DNA of 64,000 bases, from NCBI RefSeq assembly GCF_011058165.1, contig NZ_JAALEG010000013.1, positions 40,634-104,633 of the forward strand, in the 5' to 3' direction. A program made the position numbers and the translations under genes. Within the stretch, counting starts at the first letter, position 1. Every line of letters begins with the position of its first letter. Under the pieces are notes generated by a model. It ran no database searches. It was given only the letters and a program-made list of their open reading frames with translations, and was not told where the DNA came from. This stretch comes from Rhodococcus aetherivorans (lineage in GTDB: Bacteria; Actinomycetota; Actinomycetes; Mycobacteriales; Mycobacteriaceae). Shown one piece after another: positions 27,537 through 35,803 of this stretch.

Positions 27537-29879
27537 GTGGCGACACAACCGGAATCCACGCGGCGGGAGCGGCTGCGCCGCGCCTTCGAACCCGCGCTGC
27601 TCGCCGTCACCCTCACCGCCCTGACGGCCGGGGGCATCGCCTGGCTTCTCGGTGCCCACGCCGTCGCCGACGCCTGCTGGATCGCCGGCACCGTCGTCGC
27701 GATCGTGCCCGCGACCTGGTGGGTGATCGACGCGCTGCGCCGCGGCCGCGTCGGGGTGGATCTGATCGCGGTGCTCTCCCTGGTCGGCACCCTGCTGGTC
27801 GGCGAGTACGTCGCCGGGGCGCTGATCGGCGTGATGCTCGCGTCGGGGCAGGCCCTCGACGCCGCCGCGGAACGCCGCGCCACCAAGGACCTGCGGGCCC
27901 TGCTCGAGCACGCCCCGCACACCGCGCGCCGCCGCGTCGGCGACGAGGTGCAGGTGGTGCCGCTCGGCGACGTCGTACCCGGGGACACCCTGGTCGTCGG
28001 GCCGGGCGAGGTGGTGCCGGTCGACGGCTGGATCACGTCCGAACTCGCGGTGCTCGACGAGTCCGTCCTCACCGGCGAGCCGATGCACGTGCAGCGCCGC
28101 ACCGGGGAGGCCGTGCGCAGCGGCGTCGTCGCCGCCGGCGGCGCCTTCGAGATCCACGCCCGCGCCACCGCCGAGGACAGCACCTACGCCGGCATCGTGC
28201 GCCTGGCCCGCGAGGCCGCCGCCGAGAGCGCCCCGGTGGTGCGGATCGCGGACCGGGTCGCCGCGTGGTTCCTGCCGCTGTCGCTGACGGTGGCGGGGCT
28301 CGCGTGGCTGCTCAGCGGGTCGGCGACCCGTGCCGTCGCCGTGCTGGTGGTGGCCACCCCGTGCCCCCTGCTGCTCGCCGCGCCCGTCGCGATCGTCTCC
28401 GGTCTCTCCCGCGCTTCGCGCCTGGGGGTGGTGATCCGCAGTGGCGGCGCACTCGAGAACCTCGGGCACGCGACGACGCTGGTGATGGACAAGACGGGCA
28501 CGCTCACCAGCGGCCGGCCCGCCGGCGCCGACATCGTCACCGCACCCGGGGGCGACGGCGCCGAGCTGCTGCGCCTGGCGGCGTCCGCCGACCAGCTCTC
28601 CCCGCACGTGCTCGCCGAGGCCATCGTGCAGGAGGCGAAGATGCGCGGGCTGACCCTGTCGCTGCCCACCGACGTCGCCGAGCAGGCCGGCACCGGCGTG
28701 GCCGCGACCGTCGACGGCCGGCGCGTCACCGTCGGCAGCCTGCCGCTGCCCGCCGACGCGCCCGGCTGGGCCCGGGCGGTGCTCAGCCGTGCCGCGCTCG
28801 ACGGCGCCGTCGTCGCCTGGGTCACCGTCGACGGTGACCTGGCCGGCGCCCTGCTGCTCGTGGACCCGCTGCGCCGCGACGCCGCCCGCACGCTGCGGCG
28901 GCTGCGCTCGGCCGGGCTGGACCGGCTGGTCATGCTCACCGGCGACCGTCGCGAACCGGCCGAGGAGATCGGCTCCGTCCTCGGCCTCGACGGGGTCTAT
29001 GCCGAGCAGACCCCGGCGGACAAGGTGAACGGTGTGCGTGCCGAGCGGGAGTCGGCGGTGACGGTGATGGTCGGCGACGGCGTCAACGACGCCCCCGCCC
29101 TCGCCGCCGCGACCGTCGGCGTCGCGATGGGCGCCCGCGGATCCACGGCGAGCTCGGAGGCGGCGGACATCGTGCTCACCACCGACCGCCTCGACCGGCT
29201 CGCCGATGCCATGGAGATCGCGCGTCGCTCCCGGCGTATCGCCGTGCAGAGCGCCACGGTCGGCATGGGCCTGTCGCTGGTCGCCATGGGCTTCGCCGCG
29301 TTCGGCTACCTGCCTCCCGCGGTGGGTGCGCTGCTGCAGGAGGGCATCGACGTCGCGGTGATCCTCAACGCCCTGCGCGCCCTGCGCGGCGACCGGGACC
29401 GGGAGCTGGCCCTGCCCGACGACACCGAGGCGATGCTGCACCGGTTCTCGGCCGAACACGACGTCCTGCGTGACGAGCTGTCGATCCTGCGCGACACCGC
29501 CCAGCTGCTCGCGTCCGGCGATCGGCCCGCCGCCCACACGGCGCTGCGCCGCGTCGACGCGTTCCTGTTCGACACGCTGCTGCCGCACGAGCAGGCCGAG
29601 GACAGCGAGCTGTACCCGGCGCTCGCGGTGCCGCTCGGCAGCGGGGAGGCGACCGCGACAATGAGCCGGATGCATGCCGAGATCGACCGGCTCAGCCGCC
29701 GCCTGCGCACGCACCTGGCGCAGGCCGACGCCGCCGGCGGGCTGCGACCGGACCAGTGCGACGACCTGCTCGCCTGCCTGTACGGGCTGTACGCGCTGCT
29801 GCGGCTGCACTTCGTGCAGGAGGAGGAGAACTACTTCACCCTCGCGCCCGAGGCCGAACGGGCGGACGGCTCGGCATGA
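27537..29879 (+). CDS. P1B-5-type metal-transporting ATPase fused to a hemerythrin domain
   Basis: A 780-residue protein in two parts. Residues 1-620 are a P1B ATPase without N-terminal metal-binding domain: actuator LTGEP, membrane metal motif TPCPLLLAAP (Cys276), phosphorylation site DKTGT (Asp318), hinge GDGVNDAPALAAA. Residues ~630-780 form an HHE hemerythrin bundle ('HRFSAEHDVLRDEL', 'LLPHEQAEDSELYPAL', 'SRMHAEIDRL', 'LHFVQEEENYF'). The TPCP signature with a C-terminal hemerythrin defines the P1B-5 (Nia-like) class, reported to export nickel and ferrous iron. GTG 27537, seven bases after GGGGGAG, is preferred to GTG 27492. It stands alone downstream of the lactate operon with a possible DosR-like box. 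Confidence 0.92.
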   Translation: MATQPESTRRERLRRAFEPALLAVTLTALTAGGIAWLLGAHAVADACWIAGTVVAIVPATWWVIDALRRGRVGVDLIAVLSLVGTLLVGEYVAGALIGVMLASGQALDAAAERRATKDLRALLEHAPHTARRRVGDEVQVVPLGDVVPGDTLVVGPGEVVPVDGWITSELAVLDESVLTGEPMHVQRRTGEAVRSGVVAAGGAFEIHARATAEDSTYAGIVRLAREAAAESAPVVRIADRVAAWFLPLSLTVAGLAWLLSGSATRAVAVLVVATPCPLLLAAPVAIVSGLSRASRLGVVIRSGGALENLGHATTLVMDKTGTLTSGRPAGADIVTAPGGDGAELLRLAASADQLSPHVLAEAIVQEAKMRGLTLSLPTDVAEQAGTGVAATVDGRRVTVGSLPLPADAPGWARAVLSRAALDGAVVAWVTVDGDLAGALLLVDPLRRDAARTLRRLRSAGLDRLVMLTGDRREPAEEIGSVLGLDGVYAEQTPADKVNGVRAERESAVTVMVGDGVNDAPALAAATVGVAMGARGSTASSEAADIVLTTDRLDRLADAMEIARRSRRIAVQSATVGMGLSLVAMGFAAFGYLPPAVGALLQEGIDVAVILNALRALRGDRDRELALPDDTEAMLHRFSAEHDVLRDELSILRDTAQLLASGDRPAAHTALRRVDAFLFDTLLPHEQAEDSELYPALAVPLGSGEATATMSRMHAEIDRLSRRLRTHLAQADAAGGLRPDQCDDLLACLYGLYALLRLHFVQEEENYFTLAPEAERADGSA

Positions 29880-29952
29880 CCGGTCCGGGCGGACGGCTGC
29901 GGCCGTACGTATCCGGTTCTGCCGGTGCGACGTTCGCGGTGGGACGGCCGGG

Positions 29953-30537
29953 TCAGCGCCGGGCTTCGGCCGCGATCATCGACAGAGTCGGCCGTGCCAT
30001 GGCCCGCACGAACGGCCCGACCGTCGTCCAGTAGCGGCGGAAGAGTCTGCGGGCCTTTTCGTCGGTGCCGTGCACCCGGATCTCGGTGAGCAGGACGCAG
30101 GTCTGCGCGTCGTACGGCAGGACGGTGAAACTCCATGTGCCGACCCCGCATTCGGGAATCGCGATGCTCGACAGGGGCGCCCCGGGATCCCAGTCGACGC
30201 GGCCGTAACCCGGCTCCCACCACCGACCGACGAAGCCGAGCACGAGTTCCCGCCCCGGTTCCTCGGCGACCACCTCGAAGCCGCCCTGCGGACCGATCAG
30301 GTTACCGAGGCGGATCGAGCGGTGCGCCCGCACCTCCCGACGCCGCGGCGCGCGCACGGCGTCGAAGGCCATCCGGGCCAGATTGGGGGCGGCGATCACC
30401 GGGGACCGCATGAAGTCGATGCGCCGGATCGCGGCGAACGTGTCCCCGGCCGGGGCGTCGACCACCCGCGCGCGTACGACCCGCTGCTCGAAGACCGGCA
30501 GCTGCCGTTCGGTCGCGGTGGATTCACCGTCCGGCAT
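29953..30537 (-). CDS. SRPBCC-like hypothetical protein
   Basis: A 194-residue cytosolic protein. The strand-rich layout with 'VVRARVVDAPAGDTFAAIRRIDFMRSP' at the start and a long C-terminal helix 'ARRLFRRYWTTVGPFVRAMARPTLSMIAAEA' suggests the helix-grip (SRPBCC) fold, though I recognise no named subfamily. ATG 30537 has GAGGAG five bases upstream. Its start lies inside the end of the upstream membrane protein gene (14-base overlap), so both come from one transcript, possibly controlled by the DosR-like box at 31114. Convergent with the ATPase gene. Confidence 0.75.
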   Translation of the reverse strand: MPDGESTATERQLPVFEQRVVRARVVDAPAGDTFAAIRRIDFMRSPVIAAPNLARMAFDAVRAPRRREVRAHRSIRLGNLIGPQGGFEVVAEEPGRELVLGFVGRWWEPGYGRVDWDPGAPLSSIAIPECGVGTWSFTVLPYDAQTCVLLTEIRVHGTDEKARRLFRRYWTTVGPFVRAMARPTLSMIAAEARR

Positions 30538-31042
30538 TGTTGCTCCTCGGAAGCTGCGCGGTTCGAGTCGCCGACAGTTGCCGGACCATCACCCAGCGCG
30601 CGACGAGGTAGCCGAGGACACCGCCGTAGACGGCCTTCAGCACCAGGAACCATCCCGTCGACAGCCCTGACACACCGAGGAGGTGCAGCACCCAGATCGC
30701 GAGCACGGAGACGGCCGCGGCCGCCACCCCGAGCGACAGGCCCAGAGACCAGGTGCCGGACGGCAATCGCGCCAGCCACCGACCGGCCTGCGGGGCGTCG
30801 GCGGTGGTCGCATCGAGCCCTGCGCGCAACGCCCGTCGCACCCCGGCAGCGGAGAACCAGGAGACGAGCACGGAGAGGATGATCGCGGTCAGCGCGATGT
30901 CGACGACGATCCCGTCGGCCGACCACAGCGGCACGAACGACGTGCCGCGCTTGCCCGCCCACGCCAGCAGCGGATTGACGACGACGTTCACCAGGCCGGT
31001 GACGACGGCCTGCTTCCGGACGTACGAGGCAGCAGAATCCAC
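30524..31042 (-). CDS. four-helix membrane protein of unknown function
   Basis: A 172-residue protein with about four hydrophobic segments (roughly 12-30, 45-68, 100-118, 128-150) and a charged C-terminal tail. It begins 'MDSAASYVRKQAVVTGLVNVVVNPLLAWAGKRGTSFVPLW', a pattern seen in small actinobacterial membrane proteins of no known role. GTG 31042 has AGGAGG eight bases before it. It is coupled to the SRPBCC-like gene by overlap, and a near-consensus DosR-like box lies 72 bases upstream. Confidence 0.75.
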   Translation of the reverse strand: MDSAASYVRKQAVVTGLVNVVVNPLLAWAGKRGTSFVPLWSADGIVVDIALTAIILSVLVSWFSAAGVRRALRAGLDATTADAPQAGRWLARLPSGTWSLGLSLGVAAAAVSVLAIWVLHLLGVSGLSTGWFLVLKAVYGGVLGYLVARWVMVRQLSATRTAQLPRSNNAGR

Positions 31043-31113
31043 GGCGCGTCCTCCTGATCACGGCCCGCGGAAACGGGCCCCCTCTCATCGTGAACCGCGG
31101 AACCGTGCTCGTT

Positions 31114-31133
31114 CCAGGGCCGTAGGTCCCCAG
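31114..31133 (-). promoter_or_regulatory. candidate DosR-like box
   Basis: On the minus strand CTGGGGACCTACGGCCCTGG closely follows the mycobacterial dormancy motif form GGGACTTnnGGCCC. It lies 72 bases upstream of the membrane protein gene and within the space after the trehalose phosphatase–GH65 gene, whose M. tuberculosis relative (Rv2006) is, as I recall, a DosR-regulon member. Confidence 0.45.
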
Positions 31134-31208
31134 CGACGCCGCACGGGCGATGCCGACGCGGCGAAGGCCCGACGTCCTGCCCTCGGTCGCGGGTTCGTCG
31201 TCGTCGCA

Positions 31209-34200
31209 CTAGCTCAGGCGAACCGTGCCTCCCGGGTGCAGTTGGGCGACCCGGCCGCGGCATTCGATCTCGATCGGCGCCTGCATCCCGGGACCGGCGC
31301 TCACCTGCACCTCTGTGCCGCTGATGCGCAGGCGAAGGCGGTGCCCCCGGTAGAAGATCGGGAATTCGAGGGCACCGAGTGGTTCGGGCCACTGCGGGGC
31401 GAACACGAGCCGGTCGCCCCGGGTCTCGAGGCCGGGGACGCACCGCTGCAACAGATCGACGCTGCCGGCCATGGCCGCCAGGTGGATGCCCTCCATCGTG
31501 GTGCCGCCCTGGATATCGGCGATGTCGGCTTTCAGCGCCTGGTAGAAGAAGTCGACGGCCTCGTCCCGGTGGGCGCGTGCCAGCACCCAGGAATGGACGA
31601 CCCCGCTCAGGGTGGAACCGTGCGACGTTCGCGCCATGTAGTAGTCGATGGTCCGCGGGATGTCCTCGTTCGGGAACCGGTAGCCGAGCCGTTCGAGCAG
31701 TTCCCGCAGTTCGTCGGAGGACAGCAGATAGAACAGCATCAGCACGTCGGCCTGCTTCGACGCCTGGTAGCGGTTGACGTCGTCGCCCTCGGCCTCGAGG
31801 ATCCGGTCGAGGCGCTGGATGTCGCCGTAGCGCCGCCGGTAGCCGTCCCAGTCCAGTTCGGCGAGGCGTTCGTACCCCTCGAACTGGCTGAGGACACGAT
31901 CGTGGAACGGGACGAACATTCTGCGGGTGACGTCCTCCCAGCGCGCCGTCTCCTGCGCGTGCAGCCCCAGGGCCTGGGTCAGGTACGAGCGGATCTGCAG
32001 CGGGATCAGCTCGAGCGCCTCGAGGGCGCGCAGGATCACCCAGACCGACATGACGTTGGTGTACGCGTTGTTGTCGATTCCGTCGTACGGTGCGTCGGGG
32101 TAGCCGGAATGGAACTCGTCGGGGCCGATGACGCCGCGGATGCTGTACCGTCCGCGTTCCTCGTCGTAGGACGCGAGATCGGCGTAGAAGCGGGCGATCT
32201 CCACGAGCATCTCGGCGCCGTACTCGATCAGGAACTCCAGGTCGCCGGTCACCTGGTAGTACTGCCACACGTTGTGGGCGATCGCGATGCCGGTGTGGTG
32301 CTGGCGCCGGCTGGGGTCCGGGTTCCAGCGGCCGGATCTGGGATTGAGGTGCAGTTGCGGGCTCTCCTCGCGGCCGTCGCTGCCCGACTGCCACGGGAAC
32401 ATCACACCGCGGTGACCGGCTTCGCGCGCCATCCGGCGGGCCTCCCGCAGGCGGCGGTAGCGGTAGCGCAGCAACGACCGGGTCAGCGTGGGCAGCCGCA
32501 GGTTCAGCACCGGGAACACGAACAGCTCGTCCCAGAAGACGTGCCCGCGGTACGCCTCGCCGTGCAACCCCCGTGCCGGCACGCCCACGTCGAGGTCGGC
32601 GGTGTTCGCGGAGACCGTCTGCAGCAGGTGCAGAAGATGGAACCGGAGGACTCGCAGGGCGTGGCCGTGGCCCGGACCCTCGTACTCGATGCCCAGGTGG
32701 TCCCACAGATATCCCCAGGCGAGCACATGGCCGTCGAGCAGTTCGTCGAACCGGCCCAGCCGGGGAAGCCAGCGGGCGGCTTCGTCGGCCGGCTCGGAGA
32801 CCGCCTGATCGCGCCCGGTGAACACCGCCACCATCTTCTCCAGCGTCACGGGCCGGTCCGTCTCGACGTCGACGGTGATGTCGTGTCCGATCCGATCGTC
32901 GCCGTCGACCAGCCGGTACTCGCCGGCAACGGGCTCCCCGTCGCACCACACCGTGTTCCGGGCCGCCATCGCCACCGGTATCCGCGACTGGTTGGTCTGC
33001 ACCGCCAGCAGCACCGAGTCGACGGACAGCGCGGTGGCTTGCAGCGGCTCGAGGTGCTGGTCGGCGAGGTCGCGATAGCGCTCGACGAGGGAGTTCCGGA
33101 CCGCGCCGTCCAGCAGCGAGCGGATCTCGAGCCGGCCCGACCAGTCTTCGGCCACGATCGTCGTCTCGAGGGCGCAGGCGTGCGGCAGATGCATGGCAAC
33201 CAGGCGCCGCTGCCGCACCGACGTGGTGCGCCCCGCCGCGTCGCGGAATCGGAACCGCCGGATGAGGACGGCGCGGCGGAGGTCGAGGTATTGGCGGTAG
33301 TCGAGCAGCTCTGCGGTGTCGAGGTCGAACCACTGCCCGCCGTCGACCCGGAAGGTCACCGGCAACCAGTTCGGCAGGTTCACCAGGCTCTCGTGGTCGA
33401 TGGCACTCCCCGCCACCTCGTCCTGGAGACGGTTGAAGATGCCGGCCACATAGGTGCCGGGGTAGTGCACGCCGTCCGCGCGGGATTCGGGCGCGCAGCC
33501 TCGGGTGGCGAAGAAGCCGTTCCCGACGGTGCAGAGGGCCTCGCGCAGCTTCTCGGTGAGCGGGTCGTAGCCCTCGAAGAACATCGTCCAGGCGTCGTCC
33601 GGGGGCGGCGCGATCCCCGGGTCGCTGCCGAGCAGATCCGCCAGCCGCTCCAGTAGCTCACGAACCCGGTCCGGACCGTCGACCGCGAATTGTGCCGTCG
33701 ACCGCCGATCGCCTTCCTCGCTGTAGCGCACGACGATGCCGATCCCGGTCGATGTCAGGGTGCCGAACGCGTCGTCGTCGGTGAGGTCGTCGCCGATGTA
33801 GACCGGCATCGGGTCCTCTGCGCCGCGGAGGTGCTCGAGCACCCAGGCCACCGCCCGCCCCTTGTCCCAGTCCACATCGGGGCGGAGCTCGGTGACCTTG
33901 CGTCCGCTCGTGACGCGGAGCCGGCCGTCCCGGTCGGCCGCATCGTGCACCGCTGCGACGACCTCCTCGATCCGGTCCTCGGCGACGTTGCGGTGATGAA
34001 CTGCCACGGCGAAACGCTTGTGCTCCACCAGAACGCCGGGCACGCCGGCCAGGCGGTCCCGCAGGGCGCCGGCGATTCGATCGAGGTCGGGCACCGCGGG
34101 GACGGCGGCATCGTTCCGGTGGTACTCGCCGTCCGGCCCGACGAGTTCGAAACCGTGGTTACCCGCATACCAGAGTCCGGGCACGCCGACCCGTGCCTGC

Positions 34201-34460
34201 ACGTCGGTCACGTCGCGGCCGCTGATCACGCCGACGGGGCAGTAGCGGGCCAGCCGGGCAAGCTCTTTCGCCGCGCCCTCGACCAGGGTGGCAGCGGTGG
34301 GATCGTTCACGAGGTGGGCGAGGGTGCCGTCGAAGTCCAGGAACACGGCGTAGCGCCGGGTGCGCAGGATGGCGGTGGCCTGGTGACGAGATGCCAAGGC
34401 GTCCGGGATTTCCGACAGCCGGCGCTCGCGGGGGCGCGGTTCGACCGTGGGGGTGGTCAT
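31209..34460 (-). CDS. trehalose-6-phosphate phosphatase–GH65 phosphorylase fusion
   Basis: A 1083-residue bifunctional cytosolic protein. Residues ~25-285 are an OtsB-type HAD phosphatase: FLDFDGTLA (Asp42, Asp44), 'GVISGRDVTDV', GDDLTDDDAF. Residues ~300-1080 are a GH65 disaccharide phosphorylase/hydrolase with N-terminal β-sandwich, (α/α)6 barrel and the general-acid motif GPDEFH (Glu782). Likely reactions: trehalose-6-P to trehalose, then phosphorolysis or hydrolysis of trehalose or another α-glucoside. M. tuberculosis Rv2006 has the same order, plus an extra N-terminal β-phosphoglucomutase-like HAD that is missing here. ATG 34460 is the first sensible start; upstream frame lacks motifs. 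Monocistronic. Confidence 0.9.
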   Translation of the reverse strand: MTTPTVEPRPRERRLSEIPDALASRHQATAILRTRRYAVFLDFDGTLAHLVNDPTAATLVEGAAKELARLARYCPVGVISGRDVTDVQARVGVPGLWYAGNHGFELVGPDGEYHRNDAAVPAVPDLDRIAGALRDRLAGVPGVLVEHKRFAVAVHHRNVAEDRIEEVVAAVHDAADRDGRLRVTSGRKVTELRPDVDWDKGRAVAWVLEHLRGAEDPMPVYIGDDLTDDDAFGTLTSTGIGIVVRYSEEGDRRSTAQFAVDGPDRVRELLERLADLLGSDPGIAPPPDDAWTMFFEGYDPLTEKLREALCTVGNGFFATRGCAPESRADGVHYPGTYVAGIFNRLQDEVAGSAIDHESLVNLPNWLPVTFRVDGGQWFDLDTAELLDYRQYLDLRRAVLIRRFRFRDAAGRTTSVRQRRLVAMHLPHACALETTIVAEDWSGRLEIRSLLDGAVRNSLVERYRDLADQHLEPLQATALSVDSVLLAVQTNQSRIPVAMAARNTVWCDGEPVAGEYRLVDGDDRIGHDITVDVETDRPVTLEKMVAVFTGRDQAVSEPADEAARWLPRLGRFDELLDGHVLAWGYLWDHLGIEYEGPGHGHALRVLRFHLLHLLQTVSANTADLDVGVPARGLHGEAYRGHVFWDELFVFPVLNLRLPTLTRSLLRYRYRRLREARRMAREAGHRGVMFPWQSGSDGREESPQLHLNPRSGRWNPDPSRRQHHTGIAIAHNVWQYYQVTGDLEFLIEYGAEMLVEIARFYADLASYDEERGRYSIRGVIGPDEFHSGYPDAPYDGIDNNAYTNVMSVWVILRALEALELIPLQIRSYLTQALGLHAQETARWEDVTRRMFVPFHDRVLSQFEGYERLAELDWDGYRRRYGDIQRLDRILEAEGDDVNRYQASKQADVLMLFYLLSSDELRELLERLGYRFPNEDIPRTIDYYMARTSHGSTLSGVVHSWVLARAHRDEAVDFFYQALKADIADIQGGTTMEGIHLAAMAGSVDLLQRCVPGLETRGDRLVFAPQWPEPLGALEFPIFYRGHRLRLRISGTEVQVSAGPGMQAPIEIECRGRVAQLHPGGTVRLS

Positions 34461-34581
34461 CGGCTCGGCTCGGATGATGAGTGCATGGCAGTCTGTCCCT
34501 CCGCACCGTTGCAGGACAGGCCCACAAGGGGTTCCCCATTCTATGACGGGACCGGCGGCGTGCAGTCCGTTTCGGTGCAGG

Positions 34582-34863
34582 CTACGACCAGGTCCTCGGG
34601 TTGAAGACGACGTAGAACCAGGCGTTCGTCGTAGGGTCCCACGAACAGGACACGAGGACGACGGCGCCGAGGGACCGATCGAACGCCTCGGCCTTGGGGC
34701 AGACGGCGTCGCCGTCCGGTCCGGCGAACTCGGCGCGGTAGAGCGGACCGATGCGCCACGGCGCGGCGGCGGCCGTTCCGGCTCCCACGGTGGCCCCCAG
34801 GACGATCGGGGCGACGACGAGACCGGCGAGTGCTGCGGCCCTGTGGGCGACGTTCTTCGACAC
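34582..34863 (-). CDS. small secreted protein of unknown function
   Basis: A 93-residue precursor. Residues 1-33 are a clear Sec signal peptide ('HRAAALAGLVVAPIVLGATVGAGTAAA-AP'). The ~60-residue mature part carries two cysteines ('DAVCPKAE', 'VLVSCSWD') that could pair, and ends 'FYVVFNPRTWS'. No domain recognised. GTG 34863 has AAGGAG five bases upstream, which fixes the start within a longer frame. It lies 121 bases upstream of the OtsB–GH65 gene on the same strand. Codon usage is normal for the region. Confidence 0.75.
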   Translation of the reverse strand: MSKNVAHRAAALAGLVVAPIVLGATVGAGTAAAAPWRIGPLYRAEFAGPDGDAVCPKAEAFDRSLGAVVLVSCSWDPTTNAWFYVVFNPRTWS

Positions 34864-35004
34864 GAGGACTCCTTCGGCGTGGGAACGGTCCGGGCGCCGG
34901 CACACCGTCGCGACCCTGAACTCTGCCGAAGCCCGCTCTCGATGATCACCGGTGGGTGCCCGGCGCGCAGGCGTTCGCACGAACCGGTACGTATGTCTCC
35001 GGTC

Positions 35005-35172
35005 TCAGTCCTCCAACCGCTCGGCCTCCTCGATCGCCGCCTGCAGCTGGTCCAGCAGTGCCTTCGCCTGCACGATGTCGAGGGCGACGCCGAGGCCTTC
35101 CGGCAGGTCGAGCACGACACCGGGTCCGTTCGCGCGGGCGGTGACGGGATGGTCGCCGGTCGTATCGGTCAT
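35005..35172 (-). CDS. 55-residue hypothetical protein
   Basis: A short acidic protein: a disordered start (MTDTTGDHPVTARANG), a strand 'PGVVLDLPEGLGVALD' and a helix 'IVQAKALLDQLQAAIEEAERLED'. The compact β-α plan and the GGAAGG ribosome site before ATG 35172 suggest a genuine small gene. No function recognised. It is 141 bases upstream of the small secreted protein gene and divergent from the NUDIX gene. Confidence 0.6.
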   Translation of the reverse strand: MTDTTGDHPVTARANGPGVVLDLPEGLGVALDIVQAKALLDQLQAAIEEAERLED

Positions 35173-35272
35173 CGAGAGTCCTTCCGGTTCGGGGGCGCGC
35201 TTGCCGGGTCTCAGTGTGCCCGGAAGAACTACCGTGTGGGGCGGGAGCGTACGGCGACGGGAAGGGGGAGCG

Positions 35273-35803
35273 ATGGCAGTGACCAGCGCCGGCCTTCTGC
35301 TGTACCGGATCGACGCCGACGGCGTGCTCGAGGTGTGGATCGTGCACCCGGGCGGGCCGTACTGGGTCGGCAAGGACGAGGCGGTCTGGTCGATCCCCAA
35401 GGGGGTCTACGGCGACGACGAAGACCCGTTCGCCGTGGCCTTGCGAGAGTTCGAGGAAGAATGCGGGATGCCCGCGCCCCAGGTGAACTACGAGATGCTC
35501 GGGCGGTTCAAGCAGCCCTCCGGCAAGATCGTCACCGTCTACGCCGGTGAGACCGCCGACGATCTGGCCTTCGTCGGCAGCAACACCTTCGACCTGGAGT
35601 GGCCGCCGCGGTCCGGAAAGGTGCAGAGCTTTCCCGAGGTGGACGACGCTCGCTGGTTTCCGCCCGCCGTCGCGGCCATCAAGCTCGTGAAGGGGCAACG
35701 CCCGATCCTCGCCCGGCTCGGCGAGCGCGTGCACGCTGCCGGCCGGTCGTTCGCGTCCGGTCCGCCGGTGCCCGGTGCAGGAACGGAAGAACCGGGCACA
35801 TGA
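35273..35803 (+). CDS. NUDIX hydrolase
   Basis: A 176-residue protein with a perfect Nudix box at about residues 44-66: G-x5-E-x7-REFEEECG ('GVYGDDEDPFAVALREFEEE'). The N-terminal 'SAGLLLYRIDADGVLEVWIVHPGGPYW' and length resemble the MutT/DATP-like subfamily with the 'DxxW.IPKG' signature (AVWSIPKG) for nucleoside polyphosphates or ADP-sugars; exact substrate unknown. The C-terminal ~25 residues are Pro/Gly-rich. Its TGA overlaps the next ATG (ATGA), coupling it to the SDR. Confidence 0.88.
   Translation: MAVTSAGLLLYRIDADGVLEVWIVHPGGPYWVGKDEAVWSIPKGVYGDDEDPFAVALREFEEECGMPAPQVNYEMLGRFKQPSGKIVTVYAGETADDLAFVGSNTFDLEWPPRSGKVQSFPEVDDARWFPPAVAAIKLVKGQRPILARLGERVHAAGRSFASGPPVPGAGTEEPGT

Noticed and set aside
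26361..29810. An 1149-codon minus-strand frame opposite the dehydrogenase and ATPase
   Set aside because: Composition typical of antisense GC frames; both sense genes have intact catalytic motifs.
34461..35120. Upstream extension of the OtsB–GH65 frame that might hold the missing HAD domain
   Set aside because: The extension has no HAD motifs (no DxDxT) and overlaps two other small genes with their own ribosome sites.
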